This document shows positions 27,505-33,930 of a DNA stretch of 35,829 bases, in pieces. The notes under the pieces were generated by a model. That model did not search any database and was not told the origin of the DNA. It worked only from the letters and a program-made list of their open reading frames with translations. Each line of letters starts with the position of its first letter. Position 1 is the stretch's first letter. The DNA is taken from positions 1 through 35,829 of IMG/VR virus record IMGVR_UViG_3300031951_000597. One strand, written 5' to 3'. Origin of the DNA: a virus. A program made the translations under genes and the position numbers.

Positions 27505-28096
27505 GATGCGTGAGCAGGTCGACCACGATGCGCCGAAGGTGCTCGAAGCCGCGGTCGTTGGTGATGACGTGATCGGCTGGCGCATCGTCGAGCGCCACTT
27601 CGCTCTCGTGGCCGCGACCGATGACGCCGGGCCGAACAACGCGCCACAGCTCGCCGCCCACGTTGCGCAGCCACGCGGCCTCGTTGGGGAAGCGCACGTC
27701 GGTCACCAGCAGCATCGGCCGCTGCTCCTCGACGGCCAGCAGCCGCGCCCGCAACGCAGGCAAGATGAAGTAGTGGATGTCTGCCCGATAGCGCCGCCAG
27801 TCGCCCCAGGTCTGCATGATGGTGCGCGGGGTGATTGCCGGCAGGCTGGCGAGGTGCCACGACCACTCGACGAAGCCGGCATCGGTGCACCGATTCAGCG
27901 CTAGGCAGTCCTGCGGGATGGTCTTGCGAAGCGGGTCGGACAAGAGCCGCACGTCGACCCCGAACGCGGCAGCAACCTCTTCGCGCAGTACGGTCGCGAA
28001 AGCGAAGCGTGCCGCGCCAGGCACGAGTTCCTGCACGATGTCGGCCGTCGTGTCCTTGCCGGCGCCGGCCGCGCCCGTAAGCCCAATGATCCTCAT
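27491..28096 (-). CDS. Deoxynucleoside monophosphate kinase-like protein
   Basis: A 201-aa P-loop kinase. The Walker A motif is GAAGAGKDT at residues 8-16, followed by ADIVQELV. A later TDVRFPNEAAWLRNVGGELW segment matches the T4 gp1-like dNMP kinase family, as does TWGDWRRYRADIHYF. These enzymes phosphorylate dNMPs (including modified ones) to dNDPs. With two MazG-like enzymes in the same operon, nucleotide-pool control appears to be a theme. It has overlaps at both ends. Confidence 0.85.
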   Translation of the reverse strand: MRIIGLTGAAGAGKDTTADIVQELVPGAARFAFATVLREEVAAAFGVDVRLLSDPLRKTIPQDCLALNRCTDAGFVEWSWHLASLPAITPRTIMQTWGDWRRYRADIHYFILPALRARLLAVEEQRPMLLVTDVRFPNEAAWLRNVGGELWRVVRPGVIGRGHESEVALDDAPADHVITNDRGFEHLRRIVVDLLTHHADR

Positions 28097-28260
28097 CGCC
28101 GCGTCTCCGCAGGGCGCTGGGCAGCCGCGGCGGCGGCAGTGCCAGACCGCAGCTCGAACAGCACCCGCGCCACGATGGCGCGGCGCAGCTCGGGATCGCG
28201 CGCGGTCCGCAGCGACAGCGCCCGGCGGTGAGCCTGGCGCAGGATCTCGGCCGGGCTCAT
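28093..28260 (-). CDS. Small phage protein (55 aa), unknown
   Basis: A 55-aa ORF (SPAEILRQAHRRALSLRTAR, then PELRRAIVARVLFELRSGTA), an Arg/Ala-rich helical protein. It is flanked by ATGA overlaps on both sides, which strongly supports it as a real gene of the leftward operon. No function known. Confidence 0.62.
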   Translation of the reverse strand: MSPAEILRQAHRRALSLRTARDPELRRAIVARVLFELRSGTAAAAAAQRPAETRR

Positions 28261-28481
28261 GGGATGAGCCCGGTTGCCAGTCCAATGCCGACCACCAGCA
28301 TGGCGATCGCCAGGGCGACTCCGACCAGCCGGTCGGGGTTGCGTTCGATCTTGCGGATGGTCAGTCGGGCATGCGGCCCGAACGCCTCAGCCAGCGACCG
28401 CGGCGCCATCGCGCGCGCGTGGCCGCGGCTGTGCGCGGCTCCGATGACGACCCGGGGGCCAGCGGCTTGGTGGTAGGACAT
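28257..28481 (-). CDS. First gene of the leftward operon: small membrane protein
   Basis: A 74-aa protein: a basic N-terminal part (HSRGHARAMAPRSLAEAFGP) and one transmembrane segment near the C-terminus (RLVGVALAIAMLVVGIGLAT). A GGAG sits 6 nt before the ATG at 28481. It is the first gene after promoter PL and may be produced early; its position suggests a superinfection or host-takeover role, which is speculation. Confidence 0.62.
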   Translation of the reverse strand: MSYHQAAGPRVVIGAAHSRGHARAMAPRSLAEAFGPHARLTIRKIERNPDRLVGVALAIAMLVVGIGLATGLIP

Positions 28482-28501
28482 TGCAGTCTCCGATGCGCAG
28501 G

Positions 28502-28555
28502 ATGCGCGATCGGATTATGCGAGCCCGCATGATTGACGTCAATGCCGCGTCGCAT
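28502..28555. promoter_or_regulatory. Operator cluster at the leftward promoter
   Basis: Three sites fit ATGCG-N4-CGCAT: 28502-28515 (one mismatch in the right half), 28517-28530 (perfect) and 28542-28555 (one mismatch). A fourth perfect copy lies at 29234-29247. The middle site lies within the -10/-35 spacer of PL, the others at the start point and -35 region. This fits binding by the repressor, Cro-like protein, or both. Confidence 0.75.
28514..28542 (-). promoter_or_regulatory. Leftward early promoter PL
   Basis: On the minus strand TTGACG (28542-28537) and CATAAT (28519-28514) are separated by exactly 17 bp, matching a sigma70 promoter at five of six positions in each box. The predicted start lies near 28507, about 26 nt before the first ATG. 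The -35 sits in a 10-bp palindrome TTGACGTCAA. Confidence 0.78.
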
Positions 28556-28742
28556 TACTGCCCGAGCACGATCACGGCCTGGACCGGTCGTGGATGCAGG
28601 TCAGCGAAGCTGCAGCGGCAACGCCCTTGGAAACCCGTTTTCTGAGCAGGGTTCTTTCTGACAGCAGGGCCGGGCTGAAGTCAGCCCTTGCCGGGCCCTT
28701 TGGCGCGATGCGGGAGCATTGCGATGACCCTACCCGCGCGCG
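28556..28742. other. Intergenic stretch between PL and the repressor stop
   Basis: No convincing gene. It holds a GC-rich inverted repeat GGGCTGA-AG-TCAGCCC (28672-28687) within a longer partly symmetric region (AGGGCCGGG ... CCGGGCCCT). The position downstream of the leftward repressor gene would suit a transcription terminator, but no clear T-run follows on the minus strand. Confidence 0.4.
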
Positions 28743-29186
28743 TCATGCTGCGGGCTTCAGCCGTTTGCGACTTGCCCGTAGCTGTTCACGACGCGCCATC
28801 ACTTTGTCGTAGGCGTCGAGCATCGCCTCCTCGACAATCGCGCGCTCCGCGGCGTCTAGCATTGCCCAGTAGAGCTCAGGGAACCGCTCGTGCGGCCATT
28901 GTGACGGTGCATCGACAGGTGCGGAGGCGGAAGCCGAGCCGCTGCCTTCGTCGCCGCTCATTTTCTGAAACAGCGCCGTTGCTGTCTCGTCGCTGTAGAT
29001 CGCGTCGACTGGGATGTTGAAGTGCGACGCAATGCGCTCGGCACTTGCCCTGGTCGGGCTTGCCACCTGGCCGGCACAGATCTTGTGCAGCGTGGGTTGG
29101 AACCCGGGCTGACGCATGCGCTTTGCGACGGCCAGGGTTCCGCCTGCGCGTTGCACAAGCCACGCGATGAAGTCGCTAGCTTTCAT
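28743..29186 (-). CDS. CI-type repressor, XRE-like, lacking a peptidase domain
   Basis: A 147-aa protein with an N-terminal HTH (FIAWLVQRAGGTLAVAKRMR, TLHKICAGQVASPTRASAER, then IASHFNIPVDAIY). The rest is a short Ser/Ala linker and a charged helix (FPELYWAMLDAAERAIVEEA, LDAYDKVMARREQLRASRKR). There is no S24 peptidase domain, so RecA-stimulated self-cleavage, as in lambda CI, is not expected; induction would need another route. It is divergent from a Cro-like gene and lies beside ATGCG-N4-CGCAT sites. A consensus TTGACA (29230-29225, minus strand) is a possible -35, but no well-placed -10 is clear. Confidence 0.82.
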   Translation of the reverse strand: MKASDFIAWLVQRAGGTLAVAKRMRQPGFQPTLHKICAGQVASPTRASAERIASHFNIPVDAIYSDETATALFQKMSGDEGSGSASASAPVDAPSQWPHERFPELYWAMLDAAERAIVEEAMLDAYDKVMARREQLRASRKRLKPAA

Positions 29187-29223
29187 TGCGCGACTATGCA
29201 ACCGCGAATATTTCGACGGGGAA

Positions 29224-29252
29224 TTGTCAAGCAATGCGCCGTCGCATAGACT
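29224..29252 (+). promoter_or_regulatory. Rightward early promoter PR with embedded operator
   Basis: TTGTCA (29224-29229) and TAGACT (29247-29252) are 17 bp apart. A perfect operator ATGCGCCGTCGCAT (29234-29247) fills the spacer, the same geometry as at PL. The predicted start lies within a base or two of the Cro-like ATG at 29260, so this mRNA may be leaderless. Confidence 0.68.
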
Positions 29253-29259
29253 GTCCGGC

Positions 29260-29481
29260 ATGCGCACCACATGCCAGATTCTCCGAGCCTTGCTGGACCT
29301 AGGTCTGAGCCAGACCGAGATTGCTCGCCGAACCGGAATTCCGCAGCCTCGGCTGAGCCGGTGGGCGGCTGGTGAAGTCCCGGCCAGCGCCGACGACGTG
29401 CTGAGGCTTGCCGACCTGCACGGGGAACTTGTTGATCGAAGCGACGCATCGTCGTTGGCGGTCAATGGTGCTGGCTACTGA
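29260..29481 (+). CDS. Cro-like HTH repressor
   Basis: A 73-aa protein dominated by an HTH (CQILRALLDLGLSQTEIARR, then TGIPQPRLSRWAAGEVPASA). It is divergent to the repressor gene and is the first gene of the rightward early operon, the position of Cro. There is no Shine-Dalgarno sequence in front of the ATG; with the predicted transcription start beside it, leaderless translation is possible. It likely lowers early transcription and blocks repressor synthesis. Confidence 0.8.
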   Translation: MRTTCQILRALLDLGLSQTEIARRTGIPQPRLSRWAAGEVPASADDVLRLADLHGELVDRSDASSLAVNGAGY

Positions 29482-29492
29482 CAGGCGCACGC

Positions 29493-29711
29493 ATGCGTGA
29501 ACCCTCCGTCGAGCTTCGTGCTCAGGTCCCGCGGCGGCTGATCGACATGCTCGATGCGGTGTCGATGGCCCGCGGGGTCAACCGCACCGAGCTGCTGATC
29601 GAGGTGCTGGACACCTGGCACCAGACCCGGGTGCGAGAGGCCACTTTGATTCACCGACTCGTGCGGGGCAAGGCCGTGCCCCCGGAGTCCGTGGGCGGGC
29701 TCGACGTATGA
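29493..29711 (+). CDS. Ribbon-helix-helix-like protein (72 aa)
   Basis: A 72-aa protein with PSVELRAQVPRRLIDMLDAV (strand then helix) and SMARGVNRTELLIEVLDTWH (second helix), the pattern of Arc/MetJ-type ribbon-helix-helix DNA-binding proteins. Probably a regulator of early genes. Its stop overlaps the next ATG (ATGA). Confidence 0.68.
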   Translation: MREPSVELRAQVPRRLIDMLDAVSMARGVNRTELLIEVLDTWHQTRVREATLIHRLVRGKAVPPESVGGLDV

Positions 29712-29884
29712 GCTGCCGCAATGTCACCGGACGTGATGGGATCGTGAGCTGCGTCACGAAAGCGGCTCGGGAAGTGTGTTCGGGCTGGCGCGCAGTCTGG
29801 CTCGGCAACCACTGCCGCTGTCTCCTCGACCGGGAGCCGGGCCCGGAACTGCGCAACCCGGCACCCACACTGAGGGCGCCATGA
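29708..29884 (+). CDS. Small cysteine-rich ORF (58 aa)
   Basis: A 58-aa frame coupled by ATGA overlaps at both ends. It contains five cysteines (SCRN, VSCV, EVCSGW, HCRC), suggesting a small zinc-binding or disulphide-bearing protein. The coupling is the strongest argument for it being translated. No family recognised. Confidence 0.5.
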   Translation: MSCRNVTGRDGIVSCVTKAAREVCSGWRAVWLGNHCRCLLDREPGPELRNPAPTLRAP

Positions 29885-30201
29885 AGCTCGGCGACAAGGT
29901 CCGCATCACCGCCGGCAAGGGCAAGGGCCATCACGGCGTCGTCGTTGCCATCCGCGGCCAGGCGGTGACCGTAAGGTCGGCCACCCTCGGCCTGGGCGAC
30001 GGCCTTGGGCAGGAGTACGACGTGCCGGCCTCGCTGCTCGAGCCAGCACCCTATGCCGGGCCCGCCGAGCCGCGCCGCGCGCTGCCCTGGCGGCCCTACC
30101 AGCCGCAGCCGTTCAGCCCACCGCGCGCGGGCTCAGATCGCGCCTCGCGGCTGCCGTCGATCATGGGTGGCGTGCAAGTCGCGCCGCGGTGGGCCCGCTG
30201 A
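29881..30201 (+). CDS. KOW-domain phage protein
   Basis: A 106-aa protein. Residues 1-32 (LGDKVRITAGKGKGHHGVVV, then AIRGQAVTVR) form a KOW motif as in NusG and ribosomal protein L24, which bind RNA or RNA polymerase-associated factors. The rest is proline- and arginine-rich and likely unstructured. In a rightward early operon leading to replication and packaging genes, a role in transcription elongation or antitermination is tempting but unsupported beyond the motif. Confidence 0.68.
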   Translation: MKLGDKVRITAGKGKGHHGVVVAIRGQAVTVRSATLGLGDGLGQEYDVPASLLEPAPYAGPAEPRRALPWRPYQPQPFSPPRAGSDRASRLPSIMGGVQVAPRWAR

Positions 30202-30224
30202 TGCCCGGGGTGGCGTGAGCAGCC

Positions 30225-32537
30225 ATGCAGTCGAGCATCGACATCGCGCAGGTGGCGCGAGAGGCCCTCGCCGCCGCCGATCGGCTGGTGCCCGACTGGT
30301 TGCCCGACGGCCGCCGCTCGGGCCACGAATGGCAGGCCCGCAACCCGCTGCGCAGCGATCGCTCGATCGGATCGTTCAGCGTCAACCTCACGACCGGCGC
30401 CTGGGCCGACTTCGCCAGTGGCGACAAGGGCGGCGACCTGGTCTCGCTGTACGCCTACCTGCACGGCATGAAACAGGGCGACGCGGCCCGGGAGGTCGCG
30501 CGCTCGATCGGCATGACGCCGGCCGCGTCGCTGTCGTCTTCTGCCCCTACGCCTGCGCCCGCGCCTCGCCTGGCCTACGCCACCGACTGGCGGCCGCTGT
30601 TGCCCGTTCCGGCCCACGCGCCGCCCGCGCCGGTGGCCCACATCAAGCGCGGCCGACCGCAGGCCACCTGGACCTACCGTGGCCGCGCGGGCGAGCTGCT
30701 GGGGCACGTCTACCGGTTCACGACCAGCGATGGCGGCAAGGAGATCCTGCCGGTCGTCTGGGCGCGCCACGAGCGCACCGGCGAGGAGCAGTGGCGCTGG
30801 ATGCAGTGGACGCAGCCGCGGCCGCTCTACGGCCTCGACCGGCTGCTCGACGACCGGCCGGTGCTGCTGGTCGAGGGCGAGAAGTGTGCCGATGCCGCGC
30901 ACCAGATGCTCGGCGAGCAGTGGTGCGTCCTGACATGGCCGGGCGGCGGCAAGGCCGTCGCGAAGGCCGACTGGCAGCCCCTGGCGCGCCGCAGCGTCCT
31001 GATCTGGCCCGACTGCGACGCCCAGCGCGACTCGGGCGGCGCGCTGCTGCCGGAGCCTCGACAGCCGGGCATCGCAGCCGCCGAGGCGATCGCGGCGCGC
31101 CTGATCGAGCTCGGCGCGAAGGTCGGCATCGTCCGCATCCCTGCGCCTGGGGCGAAGGCTGCCGGATGGGATGTCGCCGACGCCATCGCCGAAGGCATGA
31201 CGCTCGAGGCCGTGCAGGCCCTTCTGGCGGATCGCCGGCTGCCAGTCGCTGCGCCCCCCGCGCCGACGCCTGCTGCGCCAGCAGACGACTGGACGGCGCG
31301 CCTGCTGTGGAAGCGTGGCGAGTGTTCGCCGTGCCTGTCCAACGTCGTGGCCATTTTGGCCAACCATGAGGCGTGGGACGGCGTGATCGCGTTCGACGAG
31401 TTCGCCTACCGGACCATCAAGCGCAAGCCCATCCCGGGCGCGCGCTCGGCCGACGTCGGCGAGTGGCGCGACGCCGACACCACCGCCGTGAGGATCTGGC
31501 TTACCGAGCAGTACGGCATGGTGGTCGGGCCGCAGGACGTCGATTCCGCGGTCGACCTCGTCGCCCAGATGCACGCCTTCCACCCTGTCCGCGAGTACCT
31601 CGACGGTCTGCGGTGGGATGGCGTGTCGCGCCTCGACCTCTGGCTGGACGACTACCTGGGCGTCGCACGGTCGGAGTACACGACCCGCGTCGCCCGATGG
31701 TTCCTCATCGCGATGGTGGCCAGGGTCTACGACCCGGGCGTGAAGTTCGACTACTGCCTGGTGCTCGAGGGCGGCCAGGGCCTGCGCAAGTCGTCAGCGC
31801 TGCGGATCCTCGCAGGCGAGTTCTTCTCGGACACCGAGCTGGACCTGACGAACAAGGACGCGATGTCGTCCATCCGCGGCAAGTGGCTGCACGAGTTCGC
31901 CGAGATGGGCAGCCTTGCCCGGGCCGAGAACACGCGGCAAAAGTCGTTCCTGTCGCGCCAGATCGACGAGTTCCGCCCGACCTACGCGCGCCGGGAGATT
32001 CGCTGCCCGCGCCAGCTCGTGTTCGCGGGCACCACCAACGACTGGCAGTGGAACAAGGACCCGACCGGCGGGCGGCGCTTCTGGCCCATCGAGATCGGGG
32101 CCGAGATCGACACCGATGCGCTGCGGGCCAACCGCGACCAGCTCTTCGCCGAGGCCGTCCAGGCGTACCGGGCTGGCGAGCGCTACTGGCCGCAGGCCGA
32201 CGAGCAGCGCGTGATCTTCGACCCGCAGCAGCTGCAGCGCGAGGCGGAAGACGGTCTGTTCGACATGCTGCACGACTGGATCGAGGACCTGCCGCGCGCC
32301 GAGTTCACGATGGGCGAAGTGCTCGCGGAGGCCCTGAAGCTCGATGCCGGGCGGATCACGCGCGACGTGACCACCCGCGTCGGTCAACTGCTCAAGAAGC
32401 TCGGCTGCGGCCGGAAGGAGAAGAGGAACGGGACGGTTCGGTTCGTCTACGTGGCGCCGGCCTGGTCGAAGTACCAGCAGGCCGCGCAGGCTTCCAGGAC
32501 GACAGGTGGCGGAGACAGAGATGGGTTGCCGGTTTGA
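30225..32537 (+). CDS. Toprim primase / VirE-type helicase
   Basis: A 770-aa replication protein. Residues ~25-95 (HEWQARNPLRSDRSIGSFSV, WADFASGDKGGDLVSLYAYL) match the N-terminal domain of phage primases. Residues ~213-325 form a Toprim-like domain with VEGEKCADAAH and WPDCDAQ. Residues ~370-660 are the VirE/VapE (virulence-associated E) ATPase: Walker A EGGQGLRKSS (515-524), Walker B WLHEFAE (554-560), sensor-like AGTTNDWQWN and GGRRFWPI. It probably primes and unwinds at the phage origin. The repeat array that starts 11 nt after its stop is the natural candidate site. Confidence 0.88.
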   Translation: MQSSIDIAQVAREALAAADRLVPDWLPDGRRSGHEWQARNPLRSDRSIGSFSVNLTTGAWADFASGDKGGDLVSLYAYLHGMKQGDAAREVARSIGMTPAASLSSSAPTPAPAPRLAYATDWRPLLPVPAHAPPAPVAHIKRGRPQATWTYRGRAGELLGHVYRFTTSDGGKEILPVVWARHERTGEEQWRWMQWTQPRPLYGLDRLLDDRPVLLVEGEKCADAAHQMLGEQWCVLTWPGGGKAVAKADWQPLARRSVLIWPDCDAQRDSGGALLPEPRQPGIAAAEAIAARLIELGAKVGIVRIPAPGAKAAGWDVADAIAEGMTLEAVQALLADRRLPVAAPPAPTPAAPADDWTARLLWKRGECSPCLSNVVAILANHEAWDGVIAFDEFAYRTIKRKPIPGARSADVGEWRDADTTAVRIWLTEQYGMVVGPQDVDSAVDLVAQMHAFHPVREYLDGLRWDGVSRLDLWLDDYLGVARSEYTTRVARWFLIAMVARVYDPGVKFDYCLVLEGGQGLRKSSALRILAGEFFSDTELDLTNKDAMSSIRGKWLHEFAEMGSLARAENTRQKSFLSRQIDEFRPTYARREIRCPRQLVFAGTTNDWQWNKDPTGGRRFWPIEIGAEIDTDALRANRDQLFAEAVQAYRAGERYWPQADEQRVIFDPQQLQREAEDGLFDMLHDWIEDLPRAEFTMGEVLAEALKLDAGRITRDVTTRVGQLLKKLGCGRKEKRNGTVRFVYVAPAWSKYQQAAQASRTTGGGDRDGLPV

Positions 32538-32565
32538 GCCCGAAAAGTTCCACACCTGTTCCACA

Positions 32566-32597
32566 CCTTCCACACCTCCGCGCGGAGGTATGGAAGG
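32566..32597. other. Left flanking inverted repeat in the array
   Basis: A 32-bp inverted repeat with one mismatched pair. Its core ACCTCCGCGCGGAGGT (32574-32589) is a perfect palindrome flanked by CCTTCCA and TGGAAGG. One repeat unit lies in each arm. Confidence 0.8.
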
Positions 32598-32672
32598 CGG
32601 AAACCCGCGCCAATGCTGGAGGTTCCATACCTTCCATACCTTCCACACCTTCCTCCGCGCACCCGCACGGGG

Positions 32673-32706
32673 GCGTGGGCGCGCACGCACGCGTGTACGC
32701 CCACGC
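32673..32706. other. Central hairpin of the array
   Basis: GCGTGGGCG (32673-32681) pairs with CGCCCACGC (32698-32706) around 16 nt of alternating purine-pyrimidine sequence (GCACGCACGCGTGTA). It sits at the centre of symmetry of the 9-mer array. Alternating purine-pyrimidine tracts can adopt Z-DNA; that is a possibility, not evidence. Confidence 0.7.
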
Positions 32707-32773
32707 GCGTGTGCTTTCAACCCTTGAGGTATGGAAGGTATGGAAGAGTCAGTAGTGGCGCGGGTTTCCGGGC

Positions 32774-32798
32774 TCCACACCTCCTCGGGAGGTGTGGA
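32774..32798. other. Right flanking hairpin in the array
   Basis: TCCACACCTCC and GGAGGTGTGGA form a perfect 11-bp stem with a TCG loop. Its core (ACCTCC/GGAGGT) repeats the core of the left flanking hairpin, at nearly equal distance from the centre. Confidence 0.8.
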
Positions 32799-32856
32799 AC
32801 GAGGTGTGGAAGGTGTGGCAGGTGTGGAACCCCGCGCCGTGCGGCCGCCGGGCTGG

Positions 32857-33027
32857 ATGCGTGAGGCGATGCCGACCACGGCGGCCTGGGTTGACGAGCT
32901 GCGGCGCGTGTTCGGCGCCGACCAGGTCGACCCGTCTATCCGCGCAGGGATGGGCGGCGTGCCCGGCAAGTTCCACGCGATCGAGAATGGCCACGAGATT
33001 GGCACCCCGACGCGGGGCCGGGCATGA
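32857..33027 (+). CDS. Small conserved phage protein (56 aa)
   Basis: A 56-aa protein containing AAWVDELRRVFGADQVDPSI and GVPGKFHAIENGHEIGT. This short helical motif (WVxxLRxxFGxxxxDxSIRxGM ... FxAxENGxEIG) recurs in many phages without known role. Upstream in-frame ATGs at 32731 and 32740 would translate the repeat array into low-complexity sequence, so a start at 32857 or 32869 is preferred. It overlaps the next gene by ATGA. Confidence 0.7.
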   Translation: MREAMPTTAAWVDELRRVFGADQVDPSIRAGMGGVPGKFHAIENGHEIGTPTRGRA

Positions 33028-33815
33028 AGCTCGACCTGTCCGTGGCCGGCCTGGACAAGGTGCGCAAGCACATCGCCGTGCTCAGCAGCGACCAGCTCAA
33101 CCAGGCGTGTGCCAAGGCCCTGACCGACATCGCCTTTCAGACGCGCAAGGCGATGCAGGAGGAGATGCGCGCGGTCTTCGACCGTCCCACGCCCTACGTG
33201 GTGTCGAGCGTGATCGTGCGGCCGGCCACGCCAGACCGCCTCGAGGCCAACGTCCTGCCGACCTACGGCGGAGGCAAGGGCATCGACCCGCAGCAGATCC
33301 TCGCCGCGCAGGCCGGGGGCGGGGCGCGGCGCGACAAGCGCTCGGAGTCGGCGCTGCGGCGCGTGGGCCTGCTGCCAGCCGGCTACCAGACCGCGATCCC
33401 CGAGCAGCCGTACCCGGGCAGCGACGACGGGCGCGGCAACCTGCGAGGGCCGTTCATCGTGCGCCTGCTGTCCTACCTGCAGGCGTTCGGAGAGCAGGGC
33501 TACCGGGCCAACATGACGGCGCGCCGCCGGGCCAAGCTCGAGGCGCGCGGTGTCACCGCCGAGGGGTACCGCACGATCGCCGGCGTGGCGTTCTTCGTCG
33601 CGATCCCGGGCCGGGCGCGCACGCGGCACCTGGCGCCCGGCATCTGGGCAAAGTCCGGCACCGGTGGCGTGGTGCTCAAGCCGGTGCTGATGTTCGTGCG
33701 CGCGGGCACCTACAGCCGGCGGCTCGACATGGCGCGAGTCGCGCGCACCGCAATCCCTCCTGGCCGACTCGAGGCGCGCCTGCGCTATCGCATCCGCCAG
33801 GCCGCGGGAGTCTGA
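33024..33815 (+). CDS. Phage morphogenesis-like protein, unknown exact role
   Basis: A 263-aa protein. The N-terminal half has KLDLSVAGLDKVRKHIAVLS, ALTDIAFQTRKAMQEEMRAV and FDRPTPYVVSSVIVRPATPD, a layout resembling minor tail or virion-assembly proteins. The C-terminal half has GYRTIAGVAFFVAIPGRART, HLAPGIWAKSG and VLKPVLMFVRAGTYSRRLDM. Similar proteins occur near the terminase or portal of related phages. I rate a structural or assembly role as likely but unproven, since it sits before the terminase rather than in the tail module. Confidence 0.65.
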   Translation: MKLDLSVAGLDKVRKHIAVLSSDQLNQACAKALTDIAFQTRKAMQEEMRAVFDRPTPYVVSSVIVRPATPDRLEANVLPTYGGGKGIDPQQILAAQAGGGARRDKRSESALRRVGLLPAGYQTAIPEQPYPGSDDGRGNLRGPFIVRLLSYLQAFGEQGYRANMTARRRAKLEARGVTAEGYRTIAGVAFFVAIPGRARTRHLAPGIWAKSGTGGVVLKPVLMFVRAGTYSRRLDMARVARTAIPPGRLEARLRYRIRQAAGV

Positions 33816-33930
33816 CGATGGCCTCCCCCCCGGTTTGGGTCCTCCTCCAAAGGCTCGAGTAAGGGTAATTCGAACCACGCTCTCACGTTAGTGAGCACTC
33901 TCGTCGCTTTGTACGCCAGCTCGTAACGTC
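33816..33930. other. Pre-terminase intergenic stretch (cos candidate)
   Basis: About 115 bp with no gene. It contains a C-run followed by GGTTTGGGTCCTCCTCC (about 33825-33849) and a perfect inverted repeat CTCAC-GTTA-GTGAG (33882-33895). Lambda-like phages with a GpA/Nu1 terminase carry cos just before the small terminase gene, so the cohesive-end site may be here. No known cos sequence was recognised. Confidence 0.35.

Larger units (their letters stand above)
32548..32829. repeat. Dyad-symmetric array of 9-bp repeats (origin candidate)
   Basis: The 9-mer GGTRTGGAA or its complement TTCCAYACC occurs exactly 12 times in 282 bp, plus two copies with one change. Complement orientation: 32548, 32559, 32568, 32623, 32632, 32641 (degenerate 32773). 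Forward orientation: 32587, 32728, 32737, 32791, 32803, 32821 (degenerate 32812). The copies form outer and inner blocks symmetric about a central hairpin near 32690. Directly follows the primase-helicase gene and is the only gap over 300 bp in the genome. Replication-origin iterons are the leading reading. Confidence 0.85.

Noticed and set aside
28743-29481. Toxin-antitoxin pair formed by the two divergent HTH genes
   Set aside because: Divergent orientation, shared operators and position between early operons fit a CI/Cro-type switch; neither protein resembles a toxin.
32548-32829. CRISPR array
   Set aside because: Repeats are 9 bp, occur in both orientations and often abut without spacers; no cas genes are present.
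32731-32856. N-terminal extension of the 56-aa gene using ATG 32731
   Set aside because: The extension would translate the repeat array (MEGMEE, GVERGVEGV), low-complexity sequence unlike the conserved part; a later start fits better.
31794-33878. Minus-strand frame of 694 codons across the primase end, repeat array and next genes
   Set aside because: Its repetitive segments come from translating the 9-bp repeats; no family pattern, and it opposes three supported genes.
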